From contig JAGTTD010000015.1 in the NCBI GenBank assembly GCA_018398585.1, forward strand, positions 30,895,478-30,959,477: a stretch of DNA of 64,000 nucleotides, in the 5' to 3' direction. The notes under the pieces are model-generated. The model ran no database searches. It saw only the letters and a program-made list of their open reading frames with translations, and had not been told where the DNA came from. The DNA is from Simmondsia chinensis. Taxonomy: Eukaryota; Streptophyta; Magnoliopsida; Caryophyllales; Simmondsiaceae. Within the stretch, counting starts at the first letter, position 1, and the number at the start of each line of letters is the position of its first letter. Below, piece by piece: positions 43,879 through 55,947 of this stretch. The translations under genes and the position numbers were made by a program.

Positions 43879-44596
43879 AGGCGTTGTTTGGCACAAGATT
43901 AGTGACGTAAAAGGTTTTTCCAAAGGAAAACCTTTTCCTTCAAATGGGGGAAAATAACTTCCCTTTTAAAAGAGGAAAAGTCATCATTCCAAATGATCTA
44001 AGAAACATAATTCCGACAATATATAAGTATTCTTATTAGATTTTTCCTAAAAAATGCTAATACGGCATATAATTTCGACTATATTTAGGTAATTTTTACA
44101 TCAATATACAATAAACTTTTTATCGTAATTTGCTAAAAATATTGACATGACTTGTAAATACTATCGTAATTATGTATTATATAGCACTTTTATATTTGGT
44201 CAGATTCTTACAAAAATTCGTCAAATTTTGATGTATGTTACCTAAGTAATAAAATATTCAACTTCAGTGTACATCATTATATACATTTAAATATCTGGAT
44301 ATGTAATAAATGTTCAAACCTCAGGGTACCTTAGGAATAACTCTACAACCTCACAGAGTCTAAATAATTTCAAATATATTGTATTGCTATTTATATTATT
44401 CTATAACTAGGAATAAGATGATTGGTAAAAAATGATTCATTTAAAACAAGCAAAGAATATCGAAATGTGAAAACATATTTTCCATTGAAACAAACAACGA
44501 AAAACCTCAACGGGAATAACATTTTCCATACAAAACCTTTTCCAAAGGAAAATATTTTCCGTAAAAAAAGTACTTCCGTTAAAACAAACAAAGCCT
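43879..44596. mobile_element. MITE with AGGCNTTGTTTG ends
   Basis: The left end reads AGGCGTTGTTTGGCAC. The right end, in reverse complement, reads AGGCTTTGTTTGTTTTAACG. The subterminal words CCTTTTCCAAAGGAAAA occur in both arms. Related ends are at 47020-47310 and 53840-54425. Confidence 0.55.
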
Positions 44597-44616
44597 AAAT
44601 ATATATATATATATAT

Positions 44617-44715
44617 ATGTGTGGATAACGTTCTTATAAAAGGGTGAGAGCATAAGACGGGCGAATTCTAGCCCTCTATTGTGATAGACGGCCAAGATTT
44701 GTTGAATATTAGAGC
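44617..44715. mobile_element. Left arm of the GGATGGCGTTCTTATGAGA foldback MITE
   Basis: GGATAACGTTCTTATAAAAG, GTGAGAGCATAAGACG, CCCTCTATTGTGATAGACGG and AAGATTTGTTGAATATT align with the arm at 7500. It is preceded by an (AT)n run. Confidence 0.55.
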
Positions 44716-44975
44716 ATAAGATACGTAAGCGATAAAATAATCTAATCTTTTTCTTGATAAATTGAGAGAGAACTCACAATATCATTAGTGACGGTTTGCT
44801 CAGGATTATTATTGGATCAGTTGCTGGGCTATTCCATTCATAATGTCCTTCTGTATTAGCTTATTTACCTTAGAGATGTGTTCTCTTGTCTATCCTGCGG
44901 TACTGTCTTTGATTCACGAGGTATATCAGGTGTGTTGTTTTTATCTGTTTTAAGAAATTATGAGGTTACGGTATG
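44712..44975 (+). repeat. Direct repeat of about 250 bp, copy 2
   Basis: This is the second copy of 42096-42345, including AATATCATTAGTGACGG, GGATCAGTTGCTGGGCTATT and a small CATTC insertion. Confidence 0.65.
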
Positions 44976-45299
44976 ATATTTATAATTATTAAAATAAATT
45001 ATCAACTGGTAACATTGTTCAAACATCATGAGTGTAAAAGAACAAAAAAAAATATGGTAAAAAAATTCAACCCAATTAATTAAAAGAGTCAACCACAACG
45101 ACCCAAATCCAAGTCGACTCGAGAAAAACCCAACATAAACCCAATATTCTAATATCGGGTTCATATCGTATCAGGTATAATGCCAAGTTTCACACCCTTT
45201 TACATGATTTTTTAAATTATTTTACTAAATACATGTAAAATTTCAACTAAAAAGTTATTTCACAAAGTTTTAGACTAAACGTTAACACACTAAACCTTA

Positions 45300-45600
45300 A
45301 GGCACTATTATGTAATTCAACCCGGTATTTACTTGGCTAATGAGACTCTAATCTAACGGTTAAAACACTACCAAAGTCGAAACTATAGAACAAGAGGTCC
45401 CTAGATTCAAATCCCCATCCCCTCTAGCAACGCCTGATCAAGACTCCAAGTAACTACACGGGGCCTCCAAATTAGAGGGGCCCCTAAATTCTAATGATAA
45501 TATTAACATATACGAAGAACTTCGGTTAGGAAATATTTACTTTACACCTTGAAACTCTCGGGACCGGCCCTGCCTCTAGCTCGATTACATTTCCATTCGA
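45300..45600 (+). mobile_element. tRNA-like SINE head joined to a CAGGGCCGG-type MITE end
   Basis: GCTAATGAGACTCTAATCTAACGG with CCTAGATTCAAATCCCC further on has box A/box B spacing. From 45450 the text GGGGCCTCCAAATTAGAGGG to CTCGGGACCGGCCCTG is the end of the family at 35180. The junction is not resolved. Confidence 0.45.
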
Positions 45601-45609
45601 ATGCCGCCT

Positions 45610-47330
45610 GCTTCTTCTTCAGCTAGCAGCTCCTTTCTACTGTTCACATACAAATACATTTCAGTTTTAGCAAACTCCATTATAGCCAGGAGCAAAATTT
45701 AAGCGCTCTGTTTGGTGTCGTTTTCTGTTTGATATTTTTAGCCACAATAACAATAGAAGAAAGCATAAGACACAGTAAGTGATAGGATATAATGGATAAT
45801 TTGGAACTAAAAGTGACAAATTTAACAAACCGTACAATATGAATACTTAATTTACGTGTAAGTATAATCAAGAAAACAAGGATATGCTTTATGGGATGTG
45901 TATTACACAAAGTAATATCCAAGGAACACGTATTTTATCATATTATTAGCAATTACATAAACGACTCTTTCTAAACGGGAGAATAAGGATATGTAGCGTT
46001 TCAAACTGAAAGTGGTTACGGAAGCTTCATATACTACAAATTAGACTAAAAACACGGAAAAATCGTAGAAAAACAACCGGATCCTATCCAAATTATAGTA
46101 CCTTATCCTTCTTCCTGAGTAGAGAATACATAAAATACTATTAAAATAGTTAAAAACGGAGTGCAGGTATTTTAAAAACGCCTTTTCCTAAATTTTTTGT
46201 TCTTGTTTTCATTTTTTTTTTCCCCCCTTGCTTTGTGTGAAAATTAAAAACAGAAAACAAACCATTTTCGAACCTGACTTTTAGTTTCTCAAAAACCAAA
46301 AACTATAAACATAAAACGATACCAAACAAGCCTTAAACAATTGGCACATTCCCACATCTCAATGGGCGTACACCGAGTAGCTCTCTAGTATATAATGAAG
46401 ATCGCCTAAAGTTTCATCGGGCCCTAAGGCTTAATCCATAGAGTTAGCATATAGGCAGTTCACATATAAGCTAGCGAGATTCCAACCTAAAACAAATTGG
46501 TGTAGTTGGAGTCACCCACTAGTTTTGTATGTTGATATCTTCTCTGATGCGGGTCCAATATGAATTTCTTACTAAACTCGTTTGTGTACCCCTAAACATA
46601 TTAGAATATCCAAGACCCGGAAGGAAGTTATCGTAACGTTTAAATGCGAGATTTAGACATAACAAGAACTGAGCATAGTACCTGATGCACAAGAGGTGGC
46701 GCAACGAGCGAACTTGTCTCTACCTGTACTTGCTCATGATTATGCTCCTATGTGACAAAAATTTTTACTGTATTAGAATGACTTCCAATCCCGAAGTTAT
46801 ACATCAATGGCTGATATATCGAGTAAATATCAAAATCCACAAGGATTCCGAGAGCGTCTGCAAGTAAAATAATATGTAAAATATAGGAACAGACCGTGTT
46901 AGCATGTTAACCTTATTGATAATATTTTTAACTCTACTCACACGAAGAGTTCTCAATAATAGGATCATGCGGTGCGGAAAAGCAAGACCCTAGAAAGTGT
47001 AGAACTCAATGCTTCGTTTCATTTTGATGGAAAATGTTTTTCAACTGACTAAAAATGGAAAATATTTTCCTCCGTTGCAGGGAAGTTGACTCCCCCTTAT
47101 TCAATGATTATAGTATAATCTTATATCATATGTCTTACATCAACTTCAACTAGGACAAGCATGAAGACATAAAAATTTATAGAATAAATTTAATTTCTTT
47201 AGCTAGAAAAATGCTAATTTTTTTAAAAAAAATGATTGACTGAAAGTATTCCTAGAAAAAAAAATTATCGTACGAAAAATATTTTCCTTCGAACCAAATG
47301 AAGCCTAAGCCTTAGCCTTGATAGGTTAGA
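45610..47330. other. Intergenic, no gene seen
   Basis: Repeat fragments only: a diverged TCCCACAT-type piece at 46440-46560 on the minus strand, and a GCTTCGTTT-type DNA-element fragment at 47020-47310. This stretch also holds the region downstream of the FCA-like gene. Confidence 0.4.
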
Positions 47331-47334
47331 AGAA

Positions 47335-47425
47335 TAACAGCAGAACATGACATAGGCATCCCCGGCCTCTCCTGTCGAGAGAATTGTCCTTCACGTTCTT
47401 CAATTTGTTTCGAGGACCACATTTT
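47335..47425 (-). repeat. Diverged duplicate of the last FCA-like exon
   Basis: The minus strand codes SSKQIEEREGQFS, then PMSCSAV, matching SSKHIEEHEGQFS and PMSCAAV of the terminal exon 200 bp upstream. The copy is preceded by a plausible acceptor (AAATTTCAG). It could be an alternative last exon or a dead duplicate. Confidence 0.65.
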
Positions 47426-47479
47426 GACTGAAATTTTCTGGTATATGACCGAATAATACACGTACGAATTAAATCCCGT

Positions 47480-50400
47480 TTAATTATCATGCAGTATTTT
47501 ACTAACTATTAGAACTTGAACATCGATAAAAGAGAGAAAACTAACAGCAGCACATGACATAGGCGTCTCAGGCTTCTCCAGCTGAGAGAATTGTCCTTCA
47601 TGTTCTTCGATATGTTTCGAGGACCCTTCTTTTCCAGAGGACGCCTCTGCGCAAGCAAGCGGTTGTGGTTGTTGAGTAGCAGAATTCCGTAACCGACATC
47701 GTATTATTTGTTCATAAGCCGCAAACTCCTCAGGCTTTTCCCACTGTAAAATGTCCACACTTAGTTTTTCTATAGCCAAAGAACTTGTATAATGAGGGGA
47801 AGGATGTACATGGGATATAAACAAACTAACCATTCGATGAACTACTCGTGTTCAAAATTGATTTAAGGCTAGTTCATGTTAGTTAGGGGCTCAAAAGCTT
47901 ATCGAGTCGATTTCGAGCAAGCTTGATAAGCATGATCTGCTTGTTAACATTCGAACAATTTGAAAAGGACTCGTTAGGAGGGAAAGGATGTAAAAAATCG
48001 TAAAGGCGTAAATGAGCCGAGTCAAGCCCAAGGCCCCCTTTGTTTGAACTTGAGCTCGATAAGTCTTATTGAGCTTGAGTTCCTACTAAGCCTTTATCAA
48101 TTTATCCAGCTTTCAAACCTTTGTTCGACTCGGATCGATAAGTTATTAGTATGTTCAATACCCAGTTCAATTCAATCAGTTAGCCTAATCGAGCTAATTC
48201 AAACTCATTATCGAACCAGGTCGAGCTTATAATCAAGCCAAGCTTGCTACACAAACAAGCTTGCTTCCAAACTGAACTATTCGAGTTAGCATCACGCCAT
48301 TATTACAAATGGTTCAAACTAATAACAAGTTGTTAATAAATTACTAACGAGTACTTATCAAACTATTCGTGGACATCAACAAGTCGAGCACCCCCTATTT
48401 GAACTCAACTCATCAAGCTTATCAATCTTGCTCGAACTCTGCTCGATAATCTATTGAGACCCCAAAACGAACAAGAATGGGTCCTCATTGATTTGTGATA
48501 GAAGTAGTTTATCAGATGTTTGGTTTGTTTACATCTGAGGGCAAACGATTCTTAACACAAATGAAAAAAACGAATGCAAAAGTAAGCATTACCCGGCTTT
48601 CACATGTCACACAATTATAGTAATACTTGTAACCATCGGGGCTGATATGTTCACTCCAATCACAATCTAGAGTGTCCTCTACCCAATCACTCACAACTAC
48701 CACATCGGAAGTCGATTGAGGCGGCGTGGCATCAGCACAAGTTTCGGACGCCATTTGAGGATTCCCTATGCTTGACAGTGTCTGAAAATAGCATACGTGC
48801 AAGTTATTTTTGTTAGGGCCTCACCCAAAAACACAGGAACACCAGATTGAAACAGCAAGCATACAACAGGAGGAGAGAAAACACTAAACATCAATTTTAC
48901 ATGGTTTAGTCGAAGTTTATATCCACGGAGGAAAGCACAGCAGGTTCACTACTTTGAGAATAGTATAGGAGACAAATATTAGTGGTTCATATAACTCACA
49001 AAACTGTAATGTATATACATAGTTATGCGCTAAATCCTAGTGCACCATGGGCCTAAGAAGAACGTCCCAATCAGATACTTTATAGACAAGGTACATTGAA
49101 ACCAGGCTCCTCACATAGGCGTAATAATTTTCTCCAATAAACCAGGTCCGGAGGTATGAAAAGGTTTTCCGTACGGAGATGAAATTTACAATATTTGAGA
49201 CCCTTCCCCTTCCCAACAACTAAGCTATCTTCTTTCAGTTACTTAACTATTTCTTGTAAAAGAAATCCCCGAAACCTTTGTCTACCAATAAATGTCAAAA
49301 CAACTAGGGTGAAAATAAAGCCACGTCAACTCGCAAGGGCTCATCACAAAGCTTAAAAGGCTCATCTTATTTTGAGTTCCAGCAGAGCCAAGTCGGTTTA
49401 GTTAGCTTCACCAGAATGAATCTCAAGCTCGCAGGCTCGGGAGGCTAACAAATCCTGACTAAGCTAAATATGACTAGCAAGACAAATTTAAGCTTAAATT
49501 AATTGAGCTCGAGCCCTAATGAGCCCAAATGAGTCTTTATCGAGTTTCAATGAGCCTAAACCAAGTTAACTTATTTCCGAAACTCGTGGAGCTGGGTTCG
49601 AGCTTAACCAAGACAAAGCAAGCCTGAGCCTAGGATGAGCCAAGCTTGAATTTGAAGTTCCAAGCTCGGCAAGCCTCAAATCCACACAAGCCGTGGGCTC
49701 AACTCAGCTCATATACACCCTAGAGATAAACTAAATGGCACTTTCCATTTTCAAGGCCAACAGCACACTTAATCCCACAAATTTCAATATAAAAGGTTTT
49801 CATATTAGGTTGATGCAAGTGGTAAAAGGATTTGAACCTTGCCTTAGGGCCTCAACCTTAATAATGTTTTTTAATCACTAGACCAGGGTCTCATTGGCTT
49901 CAACTGCAAAAGGCGCATAAGTTTAACTTATGATACAAATTCGCGGACAAGCTCTTGCACAAGATAAATTTGTCTTCGGTTTAAGACTTCAAGTGAAATA
50001 CCAAGCATAAGTTTGTATACTCACCGGATGTGAGGTATCGGGAATGAAAATCCCACGCACATCCGCAAAATTTGGAGTTGTCCTGAAGCAAATGGCCACA
50101 CAGGGATAAATATGCTAGTTAGACATAAAGGACACAAGGCTTAACCTGAGATTTTAGGGGCTTAAACAAGTTTTGACCAATAAGTCCTATTTGGTAACCA
50201 AGGTGTCTAGACCAACTTAAACACACATCGAATAATCTACCTTGTATTATGAAAGCAGCTACTATGTGGATCATTCACATTTACATGTATACATGTCTTT
50301 ATAATCTATAATACATAGACGATTATTTCTCTATTTTTGATTCGTAATATGAGGCCGAAGCAAATATAATTGATTCTTAAAGGGAATTCTTGACAAATTA

Positions 50401-53400
50401 GGGGTCCTTAACCAATTGGCACATATTTTGTTAAACCCCCAACAAGAACCGCAAGACAGTGAGGGGGAGGTCATAGGGGTCTACACTATAAAATCAATCT
50501 TCGAGGGAATAAAAAGGACTTGGTAAAATCATAACCAAATCTACGAAGAAATACTATGAACCCATATGCTCATTGTCCGTTGGACAACGAGCGTTCCACC
50601 CGACAAATTCAGATCACCATCTAATGCAAAGACGGTTTCTAGAGTTGGTTATCCAATTACAGAAGCGACACCAGGGTTTTGCGAACCCACACTCCATAAG
50701 GTTGTAGGGGTCAAACTCGCAATCTCTCAGTCATACAAGGCTCATATACCATGTTAAAATCAATCATTCTAAAAGCTTAAGTTGATGGGAAAGTTCCGGA
50801 AATGATCTTATATCCAACATCCCTAGTAATCGCAACATCCATCAATTTGACCCGTCAGACAATAGCATCATCCAAAAATCATTAACACCTCCTTAATAGT
50901 ATCATGAACAATTCTGAAAGATATTAGAGAATCTCTGAGAGCAAAAACAAAGAAAAACCTGGATTCGACATTCTTCGGCTTTTTAGGATCAGCAAAACGA
51001 ACAACTAACGGCCTATCACAACCCTGAAGGGTAAAAAAAAAAGTTGTCAAACAGTGAATCCAAAAATATATACTAACTCAAATAGGAAACTACTTCCTTG
51101 AAAATAAGAGGATAAATATTAAACCAAATAAAACTATGTTGCATCACAATGAAGATAAAAACCAAGGAAAAATATAAAGCAAACAGAGACTTACGTTCAT
51201 CACATACGATCCACTCAAACCGTTGATTGCTGCCACCGCCATATATCTATGAGAGAATCCCACGAACCCGCATCCTAGCAAGGGATGGTACAAAAAGTAG
51301 GAACACGTATGTTTCCACAAAATTATGAACTCCGATTCATACTAAAATGCTAATGTTTCGTGCTTAGAAACAGGATTCGGAGTTTGGAAGTCAGATTTGC
51401 ATTTCAAACACGTATCAAACTCAATGGAAACACAATTTAAAACAATTATTGAAGCATTTTCACAAAAACACTTATCAAATGATTTGTTGACTAATTATAT
51501 CACTCGATTCAAAGAATGACTGAATTTTATAGACATGCTGGAGTCAAATTTTCTTGTTCTTATTCATTAGAGTACTTAATTTTCTCAGTTATTACTTAGT
51601 ATTGACTTTGTTTTGGTATGACATGCTTTAATGGTTCCATTAATGATATTTCATTAGTTTCTCTTGTACAACAACAATAACAAACCCAATGCCTCGAAGG
51701 GCTCCCACATAAGCAGGGTCTGGGGGGTAGATGTACGCAGCCTTCCCCCTTCTGGGAGCTACCCTAAAGGGAGGCTGTTTCCAAGGACCATTAGTTTCCC
51801 TTGTACATCTAATATATATAGCAATAAATACTCCCTCAATGCTCCTGACCAAAGAAACTTCTGTGACTACCAACTCCACTGTTCCCACTCCCTCATCGTG
51901 CAAAAATTTGGCTAAGTCTTTGAACCGGCATCGACATGAACTAATTGGGCAAGAAAGAAAATTAGAAATCTACACATACCACGACTTTGCTTGAACTCAT
52001 CACGCATAATGTACACATCCACAACAGCACCATAAGAGGAGAATATCTACAATAATATACAAGAAAATGTCATAAATATTAACATACATCGCAAATATAT
52101 CACTACTAGAATATATTCCAGAATGTCCTCAAAGACGATTTAAGCAATCGGACAGCATTTGTTTTCCAATTAGCTTGCAAATTCTAGGCTCTGATTGCTT
52201 TCACAAGAAACAATTTCCATCTCAATTTTATTGTGTTGTTGCATAACTTAATAGCAACAACCACAAATACAAAAAATGCTTTCCTCCATCGAAGGGAAAT
52301 TGACTTCCTTTCATCAATGGGGAGAACATTCTCTTTCACAGAGGAGAATTGTTTTCCACCGTAATCTCACATCATATGCTTCACTTCAATCTCAACTTTG
52401 TCAAGTGTGAACCTTATACAAGTTTATAGAATATAACGATTTTCCTTTAGCTAGAAAAACAAATTTAAAGGGGAAAAAAACACTTCTAACTGAAAAGATT
52501 TTGTGAAGAAAAATTACCTTCAGGAAGGTGTTTACATTGAACCAAACCTAGCCCTATATCACTAACATCACGGAACTACAATATGCACATGAACTTGATG
52601 TTTCACCCATAAATTAAGTAACAGCTGCATTTTGGTAAAATCAGCTTGAAAGTAAGCCAAAGAAGAGACCTCCTCAATTTCCTGTTTAGAAGCTTGTTTG
52701 TTCAGATTATTTACATAAACTTTGGGCTCAAGTGTCCCTGCAATTTCAAAATACACATATCATTAACTCGACGAAACAAGCCAAAAATGAGGGATTCTAA
52801 GAGCCGTGATGGATCCCGAAATTTAACAATACAGGGTCCATATTTATAATAAAAGATAAAAAATTAATAATCATAATAATCAATTGGAAGAGGTAGTTGT
52901 CTGAATATACACACACACATATACATTATGAGGGTGCAATAGGGCTTGCAGACGTGTCGTGTGATATGGCATGTTTGTGTCTGTATTATGTAAGGAGTCT
53001 CAGAGGAGTCAAGCCGAGTCCAGCCCGTTTATTAAAAGGGTTAGGAACTCTCATCCCTTACCCGACCAAATTAATAAACTAGTAACTCCCAAGCTACCCT
53101 TTTAATTATGACGGTGACATTTACTTTTACATGCTAATTAGTCAATTTACACACATGTCAACAATACACATCAAGGTGGACACTAGTAACAAACAAATGA
53201 TGCATTTATACTTGTTAAAATAAATTATTGAATTAACATGACCAAATATAATTCAAATTATCTTATGTGACATATGCTGATATGTCACTCAAATAAAATA
53301 ACTTAATTATACAAACAAGTTAAATGTTTGGAAAAGGGGTTGACCCAACCTCAACCCAATTATTTAAACAGGCTAAACCTATCAACCCAACTCCCAAAAA

Positions 53401-55915
53401 CCCGACCCAAACCCGATATCTTAATGTTATGTTCACATCATATTATTGTGTCATGTTAATTTTGCCAGCTTTGGGTGCAGAGAGATGTGCAGCACATAGA
53501 TACCTAGGCGTTCCTTTTCTCCGTCAGCAAACTTTACTCTAATCGGAGCCGTGCCCTAAAAAAGACAAGGATATTCGAAACTTGAAATTAGAATTGAATC
53601 GAGAAAATGGAATGAGCAAGCATGTATTATACGTAGGTTCTATTAAAGGCAACATACTCCAGGGAAGGTAATTTGATTGTGTAAAGCTGTTATAGCTTTG
53701 TCAGCATCTTCCACTGAAGCATACTTTACGAAGCAATATTCTGCAAATGGTTTAAAAGAGAAACTTAGCAGAGAAACAGAAGAAACATGTCTAAGAAAAT
53801 AAAACCATATAAGGAAATATTTCAAATTACTAAGCCTATGTTTGTTTTGGTGGAAAACTTCTTTCACCTCAATTCTATTATTTCTTAGCATAATAACTTC
53901 ATAAGATAAACTATAAATGTAGAGAACATTTTAATGCTATTCTCCAAACTCAAGATTGTGATTCTCTGGTGTATTTGGCTTGAAAGGAATGCTAGGAGTT
54001 TTGAAGATCAGCATATGCCAATTAATCTCTTATAGGAAAATGTGGTCTTTTGGAAGTTCTTCAGACAAAGAGCTTTGAGGGCTTGGCTAACATAGCCTTA
54101 GTTGATTTACAAAGGAATTAGAGGATTTCATGTTATTAATTCTTAGTTTGTTTGATGTTGCATGGTAGAATTTTTGATGTGTCCTTAACTCTTTGTATAT
54201 TCTTTTTCTCTTAATATTATTTCTTTTTCCGATTGAAAAAATACAGAAAATGTTTTCCTACATTGAGGAAAACTTCGTGGAGGGGGAAATGTTTTTCTGC
54301 CAGGGGTCAAGTGTGGACCCCATACAAATTTATTTATGAAATAATTTCCTTTAGCTGGAAAGACAAATTTTTCAAGAAAAATTTTCCATAAGGAGATGTT
54401 TTCCATTAAACAAACGGAGCCCAAAACGCCATTACAAGTCCCTATTCATCTCCATAATAGTAAATTCAAAAGATTATTATTAGGATTATTTAAACTAAAG
54501 TCCTTGTACTTCACTCATTGAATCAATTTAGTCCTTATACTTTTAATTGTGTCAATACAGTTTACATTGTGCCAATTTAGTCCAAAATGGTCAAATGGAA
54601 GTTTAAGTCAATAATGTAACTTTTAAAGCACGATCATGTTAGATACAAGTAACCTAATACGAACCTACATATTAACCCAATTTAGGCCAACAAATGACTA
54701 GAATATTAAAAATTTGATTGCTAAATTTTACTCGAGGACCATGTTGACACAATGTAACTTATACAGGGACTAAATTGACACAATTAAAAGTAGGAACACT
54801 CAATTGGCACAGTAGGCAAAATATAGGAACCTTTGGTGTAAATAACCTCAATTATTAATAGCACAAACAAGGAAAATACACAAAAACAGCCAATTTTGAT
54901 CACAATTGTCTCCCCAAAGGCAATATGTGAAAAGGTACAATTACCTTGTTGTTGACCAGTTCTCTTATCCCTGACAAAAACTACCTCAACCACATGTCCA
55001 TGCTCTTCGAACAATAGACGAATCTACAGCCACAACAACATCAAATATGAAAAGAAGAATTTTTAGAAAGTGTCAGTTGCAGTACAAAAAATTTTGAAAG
55101 GAAGCAAAAAACCAGTAGAAGTATTGAGTTGTTAACATGTCAACTTATACAAAAAATGAGGCAGGCAAAGGATTATGTGTGGCTTGCATGCTTGGCATTA
55201 GACGTAGTGGTGATGAACTGAACGTTCGATAAACTACTCGTGTTCAAGTTGGTCATGGATTGTTCATGTTCCTTTTGGACTTTGCAAGCTTATCGAGCTG
55301 AGTTCAAACAAACTCAATAAGCTTAACAAGTTGAACTTGAAGAAGGGGTTGGTTAGCTTGTTAATATTGGCGAACAATTTGACAGGGCCTGTTAGGGCTC
55401 ATAAGAGCTCATTGAAAGCGCGTAAAAAGCTCCTTAACAGTCGGTATCAGCTCAGAAATAGTTCGATAATGGCTGAACTAATAAGACCTAGAAAATAGTT
55501 CAATAATGGCTCGATTAGTAAGTCGAATAGCTGAGCTCGAAAGCCAACTCAAACTCACTAGCAAACTTGACTCGACACCTAAATCTCATCGAATCGAGTT
55601 TGAACAGAAGTTCGAAATCTTGATAAGAGTTCAGCTCAAACTCGAGCTTGATAAGGCAACTCATGTTCAAACAAGGGGGTGCTTCGTTTATACTCCCTAT
55701 ATGACTACATGTAGTATATAAGAGAGAAATGTTGATCCAAACAAGCAACAACTCACATCTTCCTCTGTTGATGTTCTTGAAATTCCTCCCACGAAAAGCT
55801 TCACATAACTTCCAGCATCATGATAATCTAATCCATGTTAATACAGAAAATAAAACGAGTTAAACTGTAAGTCCAAGGAAACTTGATAGAACTTAAACTC
55901 AAAACTGTAAAGAGG

Positions 55916-55947
<32 letters not shown>

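Noticed and set aside
52240..52560. Additional coding exon in the FCA-like gene
   Set aside because: The segment matches dispersed GGAAAA-type repeats, and exons 6 and 7 already join in frame across it.
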